Shown piece after piece: positions 32,588 through 42,449 of a stretch of 62,474 bases of DNA. Within the stretch, counting starts at the first letter, position 1. Every line of letters starts with the position of its first letter. This stretch comes from an uncultured Geobacteraceae bacterium (GTDB lineage: Bacteria; Desulfobacterota; Desulfuromonadia; Desulfuromonadales; Geopsychrobacteraceae): assembly GCA_937958075.1 (NCBI GenBank), contig CALFFB010000134.1:1-62474 (forward strand), read 5' to 3'. The notes beneath the pieces were generated by a model. The model did not search any database and had not been told where the DNA came from. It saw nothing but the letters and a program-made list of their open reading frames with translations. Position numbers and translations under genes: made by a program.

Positions 32588-35500
32588 ATGGCTATAACGA
32601 AATTTAAAAAAATTATGGCGGCCAATCGCGGAGAGATAGCGATCCGGATTTTCCGCGCCTGTACCGAACTGGGCATTTCCACCGTCGCTATTTATTCAGA
32701 GCAGGACCGTCTGTCCCTGCATCGCTATAAGGCTGATGAAGCTTACCTGATCGGCAAGGGCAAGGGGCCCATTGATGCTTACCTGGGGATCGATGAAATT
32801 ATTGATCTGGCCCGCAAGAAAAACGTTGACGCCATTCACCCCGGCTACGGGTTTCTCTCGGAGAATGCCGAGTTTTCAGAGGCCTGTGAGCGCGCGGGCA
32901 TCGCTTTTATCGGTCCGACCCCTGATATCAAACGCCAGCTGGGGGACAAGGTCTCCGGGCGCAAGGTAGCAGAGCAGGCGGGGGTGCCGATTGTTCCCGG
33001 CACCATCAATCCGGTGCGCACCGAAGAGGAAGCCCTGATTTTTGCCAAGAGTTGTGGCTATCCCATCATCGTCAAGGCCAGCGCCGGCGGTGGCGGACGC
33101 GGCATGCGGGTTGCCCACAACCAGAAGGAGCTTCTCGAAGGCTTGCGCAGCGCCGCTTCGGAAGCCAGGGCGTCTTTTGGTGACGCCACTATCTTTCTGG
33201 AAAAATATATCCAGAACCCCAAGCATGTCGAGGTGCAGATCCTTGGCGACAAACACGGCAATCTGGTCCATTTCTATGAGCGCGACTGCTCCATTCAGCG
33301 TCGCCACCAGAAGGTCATCGAGATAGCCCCCTCCATTTATCTCAATCAGAAAAAGCGGAAGGAGCTGTGCGACTATGCCTTGAAAATTGCCAGGTCGGTG
33401 AATTATGTCAATGCCGGTACGGTTGAATTTCTCATGGACAAGGATGAAAAATTTTATTTCATCGAAGTCAATCCCCGGATTCAGGTGGAACACACAGTGA
33501 CCGAGCTGGTGACCCTGCGCAACCTGGTGCAGGCGCAGATCCGTATCGCTGAAGGCTACAAGTTGAGCGATCCGGAAATCAACATCAAAAGCCAGAAGGA
33601 TATTGAATTGCGTGGCTTTGCCATTCAGTCACGGATTACCACGGAAGATCCCGACAACAATTTTGCCCCGGACTTCGGCACGATCAAGGCCTACCGCACC
33701 GCCGCCGGTTTCGGTGTCCGTCTCGATGCCGCCGCCGGTTATGCCGGCGCCCAGATCACCCCCCACTATGATTCGCTGCTGGTCAAGGTATCCACCTGGG
33801 GGCTGTCTTTTGCAGACGCGGCACGTACCATGCACAGGGCCCTGCAGGAGTTCCGGATTCGCGGGGTCAAGACCAATATCGGCTTTCTCGAAAAAGTGAT
33901 TACCCATCCGGTGTTTCTTAAAGGGGAATGTGACACCTCCTTTCTCGATAAACATCCGGAGGTCTTCGCGGTGCGTGTCAAAAAGGATCGCGCCAACAAA
34001 ATTCTCAATTTTATCGGAGATGTCACGGTCAACGGCTATCCCGGCATCGCACCGCACAAGGCATTGAAATTCGCCACCCTGCGGGAGCCGGAGATTCCGG
34101 AAATTCCCTACAACAAACAGCATCCCCGCGGTACCCGCGACATTTTGCGGGAGAAGGGGCCGGAAGGGCTGGCGCAGTGGGCGCGCAGTCACAAGCAGCT
34201 GCTGATCACCGACACCACCATGCGCGATGCCCATCAGTCCCTGGTGGCGACCCGCTTCCGTACCTTTGACCTGGATCGCATCGCTGAAGCGACGGCCCAT
34301 CTGGGCGGAGGTCTGTTTTCCCTGGAGATGTGGGGCGGCGCCACCTATGACGTTGCCATGCGCTTTCTGCGGGAAGACCCCTGGGAGCGTCTTGACCGTT
34401 TGCGTGCCAAGATTCCGAATATCCTGTTCCAGATGCTGCTGCGCGGCTCCAATGCCGTCGGTTACACCAATTATCCCGATAACGTGGTGCAGGAATTCGT
34501 CGCCAGGGCTGCGCAAAGCGGCATCGATGTCTTCCGCGTCTTCGACTCTCTGAACTGGACCAAAGGGATGCAGGTCGCCATGGAGGCGGTGCGGAAAAGC
34601 GGCACCATCTGTGAGGCGACCATCTGTTACACCGGCGACATTCTTGATCCCAAACGCGACAAATATCCTCTAGGCTATTACGTGTCCATGGCCAAAGAGC
34701 TGGAGCAGATGGGAGCGCACATTATCGCCATCAAGGACATGGCCGGTCTGATCAAACCCTTTGCCGCGGAAAAATTGATCAAGGCCCTGAAAAGCGAGGT
34801 CGGCCTGCCTATTCACCTGCATACCCACGATACTTCCAGCAACGGCGGCGCCATGCTGCTGCAGGCGACCCAGGCCGGCTGTGATATCGTCGACGTGGCC
34901 CTGTCATCGGTCTCCGGACTCACCGCCCAGCCCAACATGAATGCTCTGCTGGCGGCACTGCAGGGCACCATCTGGGATCCGCAACTCGATCTGGAGGGAT
35001 TGCAGAAACTGGCCAACTACTGGGAAACCTGCCGCACCTACTATGCGCCTTTCGAGTCGGAACTGCGCAGCGGCACGGCCCAGGTGTATTTCCATGAGAT
35101 ACCCGGCGGTCAGTATTCCAACTACAAGCCTCAGGTCGAAGGTCTCGGGCTGGGCCACCGCTGGGAAGAGTGCAAACAGATGTACCGCAAGGTCAACGAC
35201 ATGTTCGGTGATCTGGTCAAGGTGACTCCCTCATCCAAAATCGTCGGCGACATGGCCATGTTCATGGTGCAGAACAATCTGCAGCCGGAGGATGTCTACG
35301 AGCGGGGGCAGGATCTGGCCTTCCCCAAAGGGGTCATCGACTTCTTCAAGGGGATGATCGGCCAGCCCTACGGAGGTTTCCCGGAAAAGCTGCAGAAGAT
35401 TATCCTCAAAGGTGAAGAGCCCCTGACCTGTCGTCCGGGAGAATTGCTGGAGCCGGTGGATTTTGTCCTGAAAAAGGACGAGCTGGTGAAAAAACTCGGG

Positions 35501-36040
35501 CATCCGGTGTCGGATCGCGATGTTTTGTCCGCGGTTCTCTATCCCGGCGTCTATGAGGAATATGATCGCTTCCGGCAGGAATACAGCGATGTCTCGGTAT
35601 TGCCGACGCCGGTGTTTTTCTACGGACTGGATATCGGCGATGAGGTGACCATCGAGATTGAGCCGGGCAAGACGCTGATTGTCAAGCTCAATGCCATCGG
35701 CCGAGTCCGAGAGGACGGCACCCGTCATATCTATTTTGAACTGAACGGCGAGCCGCGCAGCACCACCGTCAAGGATCATTCTGCTGAAACCGAGGATAAC
35801 GCCCATGTCAAGGCAGATCCCGACAACGGCCATGAAATCGGCGCCCCCATGCCGGGCAAGATTTTCAAGCTGATGGTTAAAGAAGGGGATGAGGTCGCGG
35901 AAGGGGATGTGCTGATGATCACCGAAGCGATGAAGATGGAGACCAACGTAAAAACCAGAAAATCGGGGATCATCAAGCAGCTGCTGTACGCCGAAGGGGA
36001 TCAGGTGGAGCAGGGCGATCTGCTGGTGGTGATCGCCTAG
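32588..36040 (+). CDS. pyc: Pyruvate carboxylase
   Basis: This single-chain biotin enzyme of 1150 residues makes oxaloacetate from pyruvate and bicarbonate, filling the TCA cycle or feeding gluconeogenesis. Biotin carboxylase comes first (IMAANRGEIAIRI, GGGGRGMR, EVNPRIQVEHTVTE, about 1-460). The carboxyltransferase barrel follows (LITDTTMRDAHQSLVATR, GGATYDVAMRFL, HTHDTSSNGGAMLLQA), and the biotinyl domain has EAMKMET with K1116. GGAGG (32575-32579) supports ATG 32588 over ATG 32573. It converges on ptsP with 23 bases between. It is the largest gene of the window and complete. Confidence 0.98.
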   Translation: MAITKFKKIMAANRGEIAIRIFRACTELGISTVAIYSEQDRLSLHRYKADEAYLIGKGKGPIDAYLGIDEIIDLARKKNVDAIHPGYGFLSENAEFSEACERAGIAFIGPTPDIKRQLGDKVSGRKVAEQAGVPIVPGTINPVRTEEEALIFAKSCGYPIIVKASAGGGGRGMRVAHNQKELLEGLRSAASEARASFGDATIFLEKYIQNPKHVEVQILGDKHGNLVHFYERDCSIQRRHQKVIEIAPSIYLNQKKRKELCDYALKIARSVNYVNAGTVEFLMDKDEKFYFIEVNPRIQVEHTVTELVTLRNLVQAQIRIAEGYKLSDPEINIKSQKDIELRGFAIQSRITTEDPDNNFAPDFGTIKAYRTAAGFGVRLDAAAGYAGAQITPHYDSLLVKVSTWGLSFADAARTMHRALQEFRIRGVKTNIGFLEKVITHPVFLKGECDTSFLDKHPEVFAVRVKKDRANKILNFIGDVTVNGYPGIAPHKALKFATLREPEIPEIPYNKQHPRGTRDILREKGPEGLAQWARSHKQLLITDTTMRDAHQSLVATRFRTFDLDRIAEATAHLGGGLFSLEMWGGATYDVAMRFLREDPWERLDRLRAKIPNILFQMLLRGSNAVGYTNYPDNVVQEFVARAAQSGIDVFRVFDSLNWTKGMQVAMEAVRKSGTICEATICYTGDILDPKRDKYPLGYYVSMAKELEQMGAHIIAIKDMAGLIKPFAAEKLIKALKSEVGLPIHLHTHDTSSNGGAMLLQATQAGCDIVDVALSSVSGLTAQPNMNALLAALQGTIWDPQLDLEGLQKLANYWETCRTYYAPFESELRSGTAQVYFHEIPGGQYSNYKPQVEGLGLGHRWEECKQMYRKVNDMFGDLVKVTPSSKIVGDMAMFMVQNNLQPEDVYERGQDLAFPKGVIDFFKGMIGQPYGGFPEKLQKIILKGEEPLTCRPGELLEPVDFVLKKDELVKKLGHPVSDRDVLSAVLYPGVYEEYDRFRQEYSDVSVLPTPVFFYGLDIGDEVTIEIEPGKTLIVKLNAIGRVREDGTRHIYFELNGEPRSTTVKDHSAETEDNAHVKADPDNGHEIGAPMPGKIFKLMVKEGDEVAEGDVLMITEAMKMETNVKTRKSGIIKQLLYAEGDQVEQGDLLVVIA

Positions 36041-36063
36041 TTTTGGCCACGAGCGGCACCGGC

Positions 36064-38415
36064 TCAGCTGCCGGGTGTTGCGCTCGGCAGGCCGTTGGGC
36101 AGGTTGTCGAGGGTGCTCTGCAGCAGGCGGCGGATGCTCGTGCTGTCAGCCAGTTGCAGGGCCTGGTGGGCAATATCGGCGGCCTGCTGGCTGTCTATCT
36201 TGCCGAGGAGATGTTTCAGCTGCGGGATATAGGGGGCCGACAGGGAAAAATCGCGCACACCAAGGCCGATGAGCAGCAGCAGACAGGCATGATCCGTCGC
36301 CATCTCACCGCAGACGCACAGGTCGACCTGATGGTCTCTGGCCGTGGCGATAATGGATTCGAGGCTGAGCAGCACCGCCGGGTGCAGGGGGTCGTAATGA
36401 TCCTGCACCCGCGGATTGGAACGATCAGCGGCAAGCAGATACTGGATCAGGTCGTTGGTGCCCAGGGCGAAAAAATCCACCTCTTTTGCCAGATGCGGCC
36501 CCAGCCTGACCGCTGCCGGCACTTCGATCATGGCGCCGACGGGAATCTGCTGGGAATGTTCAATGCCTGAGTCAGTCAGACGCTGACCGGCAGCGGCGAG
36601 GAGCTCCTTGCAGCGGCGAATCTCCTCAATATTGGTAATCATCGGAAACAGGATGCGCACCGGGCCGCTGACCGCCGCCATGAGGATCGCCTCAAGCTGA
36701 ACCTGAAAGATCTCGGGATGATCGAGACTGACCCGCACCGAGCGCCAGCCCATAAAGGGGTTGTTTTCCTTCGGCTGGCTGAAATAGGGCAAAACCTTGT
36801 CACCGCCAATATCCAGAGTCCTGATGGTCACCGGCATGCCGTTGAATTTGCTGATAATTTTCTGATAATGGCGGCACTGCTGGGTGCGGTCGGGAAAACC
36901 GCTCTGGGTCATAAATAAAAATTCCGTACGATACAGACCGACTCCCTGGGCTCCATGGCGCAAGGCAATGTCGATGTCGCTGAACAGGCCGATGTTGGCG
37001 CGCAGGAAAACCTGTTGCCCGTCTCCTGTCGCGGCACTGACATCGCGCAGCTGCAGCAGCCGTTCTTTCTCCTGCAGGCGATCCTGTTCCAGGCGCAGGT
37101 ATTCATCGATAATGGCAACGGATGGGTTGGGGTAGACACAGCCGGCACCGGCGTCAAGGATCAGATTGTCGTGAATCCTGATCTTTGCCGTCGCCCCCTC
37201 AACCCCGATCAGGGCGGGAATGCCCAGGGATTTCGCCATAATCACCGAATGGGAGTTGGCTTCGTGGGTCTCCAGGATGATCCCCTGGATCTTGCTGTGG
37301 TCGAGCATGACCATGTCCGACGGCAGCAGCCTCTTGGCGACCAGGATGCTGGCGTGCTGCATCTGCAGGCCATCGGTGCTGCGTCCGATGAGGTTGGAGA
37401 GGAGGCGCCGACCCACATCTTCCATATCGGCAGCCCGCTCGCGCAGGTAGGCATCTTCCATGCGCGAAAACGCCCTCAGGTAACCGTAGACAACCCGCTT
37501 CAGGGCGTACGGGGCACTGTGCCTGCTTTCGATCAGGGTCTGGATCTTCTGCAGAAAGCCACGGTCCTCAAGGATCATCAGGTGGGTATGGAAGATGGCG
37601 GCGTCAGCCTGGCTCAACTGATCCGCCACCCGCTTTTCCAGATAAAGGGTCTGGATGCGGGTTTGCCGCAGGGCCTCATCCAGACGCTTTATCTCCGTCT
37701 GGACATCAATATCCTTTTCGTCAAAGATATCAGCGAACCCGAACTCATGGTCGATAATGGTCACCGGGCCGGTGACAATACCGGGATAGGCGGTTTGACC
37801 GTAGAGCACCGGCAGTTCAGCGGGGGGCTTGTCGGTATCGGCAGGTTCTGCCACCGGTGGCGCCGGCGGGCCGGGCAGCTCGTAGCGCTTGACCATATCC
37901 AGCAGTCGGGCGTTGACGACGATGGAGGCGACCTGAAAGGCGATGGTGGTCAGGGTTGCCAGCTCATCATCGGTGAAAACGTGATTTTTGCGGGTCTGGA
38001 TAACAAGCACACCGATGGCCAGATTGCGATCCAGCAGGGGAATGCCGACAAAGGTGTGAAACTTCTCTTCCCCGGTCTCCTGAAAATAACGATAGTCGGG
38101 ATGACTCTGGGGCTCCTGAATGGCGAGAACCCGCTGCTCCTTGGCGGCCTTGCCGGTCAAGCCTTCACCAATCTGCATGCGCACCTTGCCGACTGCGTCC
38201 CGATCAAGACCCTGGGTCGCGCGCAGCACCAGGGTTTTCTGGTCTTCATCTAAAAGATAGAGAGAACAGACATCGGACTTGGCACGGTCGGCCACCAGCT
38301 GGACAATGTTGTCAATGGTTTCATCGAGATCGTGGGAGCGCAGAATCAGGGAGCTGATATCCTGCAGGGTGTGCAGTCCCAGCTTTTGATCGGAATTTTT
38401 CAGTGATTTCTTCAT
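36064..38415 (-). CDS. ptsP: Phosphoenolpyruvate-protein phosphotransferase PtsP (nitrogen PTS)
   Basis: PtsP starts the nitrogen-related phosphotransferase relay, passing phosphate from PEP to NPr. The 783 residues hold an N-terminal GAF domain (about 20-165) and the enzyme I domains. The phospho-His is H389 in HEANSHSVIMAKSLGIPALIG; the usual SHTAIMA reads SHSVIMA. The PEP barrel has LYRTEFLFM, RTLDIGGDK, FMGWRSVR, ALGTNDLIQYLLAADR and VCGEMATD with the catalytic Cys. No NPr or EIIA-Ntr gene lies nearby. It faces pyc, so the two PEP/pyruvate-node genes meet tail to tail. Confidence 0.95.
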   Translation of the reverse strand: MKKSLKNSDQKLGLHTLQDISSLILRSHDLDETIDNIVQLVADRAKSDVCSLYLLDEDQKTLVLRATQGLDRDAVGKVRMQIGEGLTGKAAKEQRVLAIQEPQSHPDYRYFQETGEEKFHTFVGIPLLDRNLAIGVLVIQTRKNHVFTDDELATLTTIAFQVASIVVNARLLDMVKRYELPGPPAPPVAEPADTDKPPAELPVLYGQTAYPGIVTGPVTIIDHEFGFADIFDEKDIDVQTEIKRLDEALRQTRIQTLYLEKRVADQLSQADAAIFHTHLMILEDRGFLQKIQTLIESRHSAPYALKRVVYGYLRAFSRMEDAYLRERAADMEDVGRRLLSNLIGRSTDGLQMQHASILVAKRLLPSDMVMLDHSKIQGIILETHEANSHSVIMAKSLGIPALIGVEGATAKIRIHDNLILDAGAGCVYPNPSVAIIDEYLRLEQDRLQEKERLLQLRDVSAATGDGQQVFLRANIGLFSDIDIALRHGAQGVGLYRTEFLFMTQSGFPDRTQQCRHYQKIISKFNGMPVTIRTLDIGGDKVLPYFSQPKENNPFMGWRSVRVSLDHPEIFQVQLEAILMAAVSGPVRILFPMITNIEEIRRCKELLAAAGQRLTDSGIEHSQQIPVGAMIEVPAAVRLGPHLAKEVDFFALGTNDLIQYLLAADRSNPRVQDHYDPLHPAVLLSLESIIATARDHQVDLCVCGEMATDHACLLLLIGLGVRDFSLSAPYIPQLKHLLGKIDSQQAADIAHQALQLADSTSIRRLLQSTLDNLPNGLPSATPGS

Positions 38416-38559
38416 CGGCGGCGATCAGTTCAGGGTTGACGGGATACGGCCGGGGCATTTTAGCGCAGATACATCGAAATATGGGAATTATTTTCCGATG
38501 GCCGGAAATCCTTGTCTAGCGGTGACCAGGAACAGAGTCACAGCCCCCTTGAGACCTGC

Positions 38560-39549
38560 TTACCGGCGCGGCAGCAGGTAGCGGCCCACCTGTTCACGGT
38601 GATGACAGGCCACCTGGTGCCTCGGATTCAGGGCGGTCAAGGGTGGTGCCTGATCGCGGCACAGGGCATCGGCGTAAGGGCAGCGCGGGTGAAAATGGCA
38701 GCCTGAAGGGGGATGCACCGGGGAGGGGATCTCTCCCGGCAGGGCAACAGGGCGCGGCCGGTCCGGATCAGGAATGGGGACCGCGTTCAGGAGTGCTTCG
38801 GTATAGGGGTGGCGGGGGTTGATGTAGAGGTCGTCAGCATCGTTCAGCTCAACAATGCGTCCAAGGTACATGACAGCAATACGGTCACTGACATGTTCGA
38901 TGACCGCCAGGTCATGGGCGATAAACAGATAGCTCAGGCCGTGTTCCTGCCGGAATTGCTGCAGCAGATTAAGAACCTGCGCCTGGACCGAGAGGTCGAG
39001 GGCTGATACCGGTTCATCGGCAACGATTAATTGCGGCTCAACAGCCAGGGCCCGGGCGATGCCGATGCGCTGCCGCTGTCCTCCGGAAAACTCGTGGGGA
39101 TAGCGATTGGCGTGTTCAGCCCTCAGGCCGACACGCTCCAGCAGATCGATAATCCGATCCTGCAGTTGTCCTTTAGCCGCCAGACGATGAATGATCAGGG
39201 GTTCCGAGAGGATGGCACCGACGGTCATGCGCGGGTTCAGGGATGAGAAGGGATCCTGGAAGATCATCTGCATTTGGCGTCGCCAGGGGCGCATTTCGGC
39301 GGCAGACAGGTTGGTCAACTCCGTGCCGTCAAAAAAAATGCGGCCGCTGTCCGGCTCAAGCAGGCGTAGGATCAGCCGGCCTGTAGTGGATTTGCCGCAC
39401 CCCGATTCACCGACCAGACCCAGGGTTTCGCCTTTGGCAATCTGCAGGCACAGGTCATCGACGGCAACCAGCGCAGCGTTTTTGCGCTGAAGTGGATCGC
39501 TGACCCGGAAGCTTTTACGCAGGTGAACAACATCAAGTAGAGGCGTCAT
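38560..39549 (-). CDS. oppF: Oligopeptide/dipeptide ABC transporter ATPase (OppF/DppF type)
   Basis: This ATPase subunit of a peptide importer has 329 residues. It shows Walker A LVGESGCGKST, the signature FSGGQRQRIGIARAL, Walker B LIVADEPVSALDLSVQ and the oligo_HPY C-terminal region with CxxxC-type spacing (HPPSGCHFHPRCPYADALCRDQ). That region can bind an Fe-S cluster in some family members. Its ATG overlaps the stop of the partner ATPase (ATGA). The pair lacks neighbouring permease or binding-protein genes. The 144 bases between this gene and ptsP hold nothing assignable. Confidence 0.92.
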   Translation of the reverse strand: MTPLLDVVHLRKSFRVSDPLQRKNAALVAVDDLCLQIAKGETLGLVGESGCGKSTTGRLILRLLEPDSGRIFFDGTELTNLSAAEMRPWRRQMQMIFQDPFSSLNPRMTVGAILSEPLIIHRLAAKGQLQDRIIDLLERVGLRAEHANRYPHEFSGGQRQRIGIARALAVEPQLIVADEPVSALDLSVQAQVLNLLQQFRQEHGLSYLFIAHDLAVIEHVSDRIAVMYLGRIVELNDADDLYINPRHPYTEALLNAVPIPDPDRPRPVALPGEIPSPVHPPSGCHFHPRCPYADALCRDQAPPLTALNPRHQVACHHREQVGRYLLPRR

Positions 39550-40505
39550 TCATGTCTCCAGCAGCGAACCAGATGTCCCGGTTCAACTTCTCTTAATTGC
39601 GGTCTGCGGCCGCGGCCGACAGAACAGGGATCAGTGCAGCGTTCGGCAAACAGGCAGCCGTCGTGCTGGCGGGTGAGATCGGGAAGCTGTCCCGGAATGG
39701 TCGACAGGCTGGTTTTCGCGCCGATGCGGGGCACGCAGGCCAAGAGCCCCCTGGTATAAGGGTGTCGCGGACGCTGAAACAGGGTCGGAACATCGCCGGA
39801 TTCGATGATCTGGCCGGCGTACATAATGGCCAGTCGATCAGCGTTGCCGGCGACCACGCCGAGATCGTGGGTGATGAGCAGGGTAGCCATCTGGCGTTCA
39901 CGTTTGAGTTCTGCCAGCAGATCCATGATCTGGGCCTGAATGGTGACATCGAGGGCGGTGGTCGGCTCATCGGCGATAAGCAGTTTCGGATCGCAGGCCA
40001 GGGCCATGGCGATCATCACCCGTTGGCGCTGGCCGCCGGACAGTTGGTGGGGATAGTCACGAATGCGCTGCTGCGGGTCGGCAATGCCGACTCGCGACAG
40101 GCAGTGGACAGCTTCGGCAAGGGCCTGCCTGCGGGGCAATCCCTGATGCAGCATGAGCACCTCGGCGACCTGATCGCCGATGCGCAGAACCGGATTGAGG
40201 GAGGTCATGGGCTCCTGAAAGATCATGGAGATATCGTTGCCGCGAATGCGCCGGATTTCAACCTCCGGCAGATGCAGCAGGTCGCGTCCATCGAGATGGA
40301 TTTCGCCATGAACGATGCGTCCCGGTTCCGGCAGCAGGCGCAGGATCGACAGGGCGGTCATGGATTTGCCGCAGCCCGATTCACCCACCAGCGCCAGAGT
40401 CTCCCCGGGTTCGATGGCAAAGCTGACATCGTCTACAGCTTTCAGGATACCCCTGCTGGTAAAAAAATAGCTCTGCAGATGGTCAACGGCAAGGCGTGGC
40501 GGCAT
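39546..40505 (-). CDS. oppD: Oligopeptide/dipeptide ABC transporter ATPase (OppD/DppD type)
   Basis: This is the second ATPase of the importer pair, 319 residues from ATG 40505. Motifs are LALVGESGCGKSMTALSILRLLP, the QEPMTSLNP Q-loop, LSGGQRQRVMIAMALA, LIADEPTTALDVTIQ, and a C-terminal oligo_HPY region with CLFAERC. MPPRLAVDHLQSYF is the natural N-terminus; the frame continues upstream to 40568 without a ribosome-binding site. It is divergent from the PHP gene, and a perfect 14-bp palindrome (40572-40585) lies between them. Confidence 0.92.
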   Translation of the reverse strand: MPPRLAVDHLQSYFFTSRGILKAVDDVSFAIEPGETLALVGESGCGKSMTALSILRLLPEPGRIVHGEIHLDGRDLLHLPEVEIRRIRGNDISMIFQEPMTSLNPVLRIGDQVAEVLMLHQGLPRRQALAEAVHCLSRVGIADPQQRIRDYPHQLSGGQRQRVMIAMALACDPKLLIADEPTTALDVTIQAQIMDLLAELKRERQMATLLITHDLGVVAGNADRLAIMYAGQIIESGDVPTLFQRPRHPYTRGLLACVPRIGAKTSLSTIPGQLPDLTRQHDGCLFAERCTDPCSVGRGRRPQLREVEPGHLVRCWRHE

Positions 40506-40571
40506 GGGCTGATCTCTCTGGCGAAAAACGTCTGTCAATGTGTACACTCGGGCCGGGGGGTTGGTCAAGTC

Positions 40572-40585
40572 AGGTAAATTTACCT
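40572..40585. promoter_or_regulatory. 14-bp perfect palindrome between oppD and the PHP gene
   Basis: AGGTAAATTTACCT is fully symmetric and lies in the 127-base divergent gap, 48 bases before the PHP start and 67 bases from the oppD start. A looser repeat, GTTATCGTTAAC, follows at 40599-40610. It looks like a repressor site; the protein is unknown. Confidence 0.4.
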
Positions 40586-40632
40586 AAAAAAGTTCTGGTG
40601 TTATCGTTAACAATGCAGAGATAATAGTTTTT

Positions 40633-41517
40633 ATGGATACCTCTTACGTTGATCTGCACGTTCACTCGACGTGCTCAGATGGATTCTTTACCCCGGAAGA
40701 GCTGGTTGCTCTGGCGCGGCAGGCCGACCTGGTTGCTCTGGCGCTGGCCGATCATGACAATGTCGACGGCATCGGCCGGGCCTTTGTTGCCGCACAGGGC
40801 TGCGGCCTGGAGATCATTCCGGCGGTGGAGCTGTCGAGCCAGTGGCGTGAATATACCGACCTGCATCTGCTGGGATACGGTTTTGATTACCGTGACGGTC
40901 CGCTGGTGACCGAGCTGCGTCGCTTTCAGCAGTTCCGTTCAACCCGTAACCGGCAGATTATCGAAAAAGTCAACGACAAGCTGTGCCGCGAAGGTCGTAC
41001 AGCCCTCGACCCGGACGCTGTCCGCGCCCTGGCGGGGGGAACCATCGGCCGGCCGCATATCGCCAGGGCCCTGTTTCAGGCCGGCTACGTGGATAACCAT
41101 GACCAGGCCTTTGAGCGTTATCTGGTGCCCTGCAATGTCGCGAAATATTATTTCCCCGCCGATCAGGCGATCCCCCTGATCCATGCCGCCGGCGGCATCG
41201 CCGTGCTGGCACATCCACCCTATGTCACCCGCGATCGCCGCCGTCTGGAGGCACTGGTGGTGGAGCTGGTCGCCCTCGGTCTTGATGGCATCGAGGTCTA
41301 CAATAACGGCTCCGGTCTTGAGGATACGGACTGGCTGATGCGACTGGCGGCGCGCCATGAGCTCATTATCACCGGCGGCTCAGATTTTCACGGTGTCTCT
41401 GGAACCGCCATCGAAATCGGCACCGGATTACGGGGATTCCGCATCCCTTACGCTTGTGTCGAGCAGATCAAGGCAGCCCAGCTGGGGCGCGGCCAGCAGA
41501 TCAACTGGCACTCCTGA
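40633..41517 (+). CDS. PHP domain phosphoesterase/exonuclease (YciV/Rnm-like)
   Basis: This 294-residue PHP protein matches the length of E. coli YciV, a 5'-3' exonuclease on RNA that also acts on pAp. Metal-site motifs are DLHVHSTCSDG, LADHDNVDG, PAVELSS, IGRPHIARAL, VLAHPPYV, GIEVYNN and GGSDFHG, in family order. A trpH-like phosphoesterase role is the main alternative. No clear Shine-Dalgarno precedes ATG 40633. It converges on the crotonase gene with only one base between stops, so no terminator separates them. Confidence 0.9.
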   Translation: MDTSYVDLHVHSTCSDGFFTPEELVALARQADLVALALADHDNVDGIGRAFVAAQGCGLEIIPAVELSSQWREYTDLHLLGYGFDYRDGPLVTELRRFQQFRSTRNRQIIEKVNDKLCREGRTALDPDAVRALAGGTIGRPHIARALFQAGYVDNHDQAFERYLVPCNVAKYYFPADQAIPLIHAAGGIAVLAHPPYVTRDRRRLEALVVELVALGLDGIEVYNNGSGLEDTDWLMRLAARHELIITGGSDFHGVSGTAIEIGTGLRGFRIPYACVEQIKAAQLGRGQQINWHS

Positions 41518-41518
41518 T

Positions 41519-42307
41519 TTACGCGTTGCGCCATTTTGCCTGACGTTTTTCCAGAAAGGCCTGCATCCCTTCCTTCTGATCTGCGGTGGCAAAACAGAGC
41601 CCGAAAAGATCCGCTTCATAGGCAAAAGCACGGTCGACATCCATCTCCATCCCCTGGTCGACAGCCTCCTTGATGAAACGAACGGCGATCTGTGGCTTGG
41701 CGGCGATACTCTGTGCCAGCTCTTTGCTGCGGACCAGCAGTTCGGCCGCCGGCACCACCTCGTCAACCAGGCCGATAGCTGCCGCCCGATGGGCGCTGAT
41801 CCGTTCGCCGGTGAGCATGAGAAGCTTGGCCGTGCCCTTGCCCACCAGGCGCGGCAGGCGCTGGGTTCCGCCCCAGCCGGGGATGATGCCGAGGTTGATT
41901 TCCGGCTGGCCGAGCTGGGCGCTGTCGGCGGCCAGGCGGATATCACAGGCCATGGCCAGCTCACAGCCACCGCCGAGGGCGTAGCCGTTGATCGCCGCGA
42001 TGTAGATTTTGCGCCCGCCCTCGATCCGGTTGAACAGGGTCTGGGAGCGGATGGCCGCTTCTCGCGCCGCCAGGGCGTCCAGAGGCTGCATGCCGCCGAT
42101 ATCGCCACCGGCGACAAAGGCCTTGTCGCCTCCGCCGGTGAGGATAATCACGTGGATTTGCGGATTGTTTTCCAGCTCGTCGACAGCCCTGAAGAGCTCA
42201 GCAATGGTGTCGGCGTTGAGGGAATTCAGAGCCTTGGGGCGATTGATGGTCACCAGGGCTACGGACGCCTCGATTTCAACCATCAGATTCTGGGGAGTTT
42301 CACTCAT
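41519..42307 (-). CDS. Enoyl-CoA hydratase/isomerase (crotonase family)
   Basis: The 262-residue crotonase hydrates short enoyl-CoA such as crotonyl-CoA. It has ALVTINRPKALNSLN, AFVAGGDIGGM and NGYALGGGCELAMACDIRLA with the first catalytic Glu in GGGCE. The second catalytic Glu is in GQPEINLGIIPGWGGTQRL, so both acids of true hydratases are present. It suits butyrate-type or beta-oxidation metabolism, but no thiolase or hydroxyacyl-CoA dehydrogenase is in the window. AGGAGA-like bases precede the ATG on the minus strand. Confidence 0.93.
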   Translation of the reverse strand: MSETPQNLMVEIEASVALVTINRPKALNSLNADTIAELFRAVDELENNPQIHVIILTGGGDKAFVAGGDIGGMQPLDALAAREAAIRSQTLFNRIEGGRKIYIAAINGYALGGGCELAMACDIRLAADSAQLGQPEINLGIIPGWGGTQRLPRLVGKGTAKLLMLTGERISAHRAAAIGLVDEVVPAAELLVRSKELAQSIAAKPQIAVRFIKEAVDQGMEMDVDRAFAYEADLFGLCFATADQKEGMQAFLEKRQAKWRNA

Positions 42308-42449
42308 AACCTTTCTCCTTGTCTATGTCATTTCGGTCATCAATTGAGGGGCTTGTCTGCGACAAAAGCCCGTTTTGCTCAAATCAATGTCGTTGCGTTT
42401 ACCCCCAACCGACGACCGATCCAGCCGGTTTGTCCGATCTGCGGCACAT

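Noticed and set aside
36955..38253. 432-codon open frame on the plus strand
   Set aside because: It lies opposite ptsP and shows no recognisable domain; ptsP motifs are complete.
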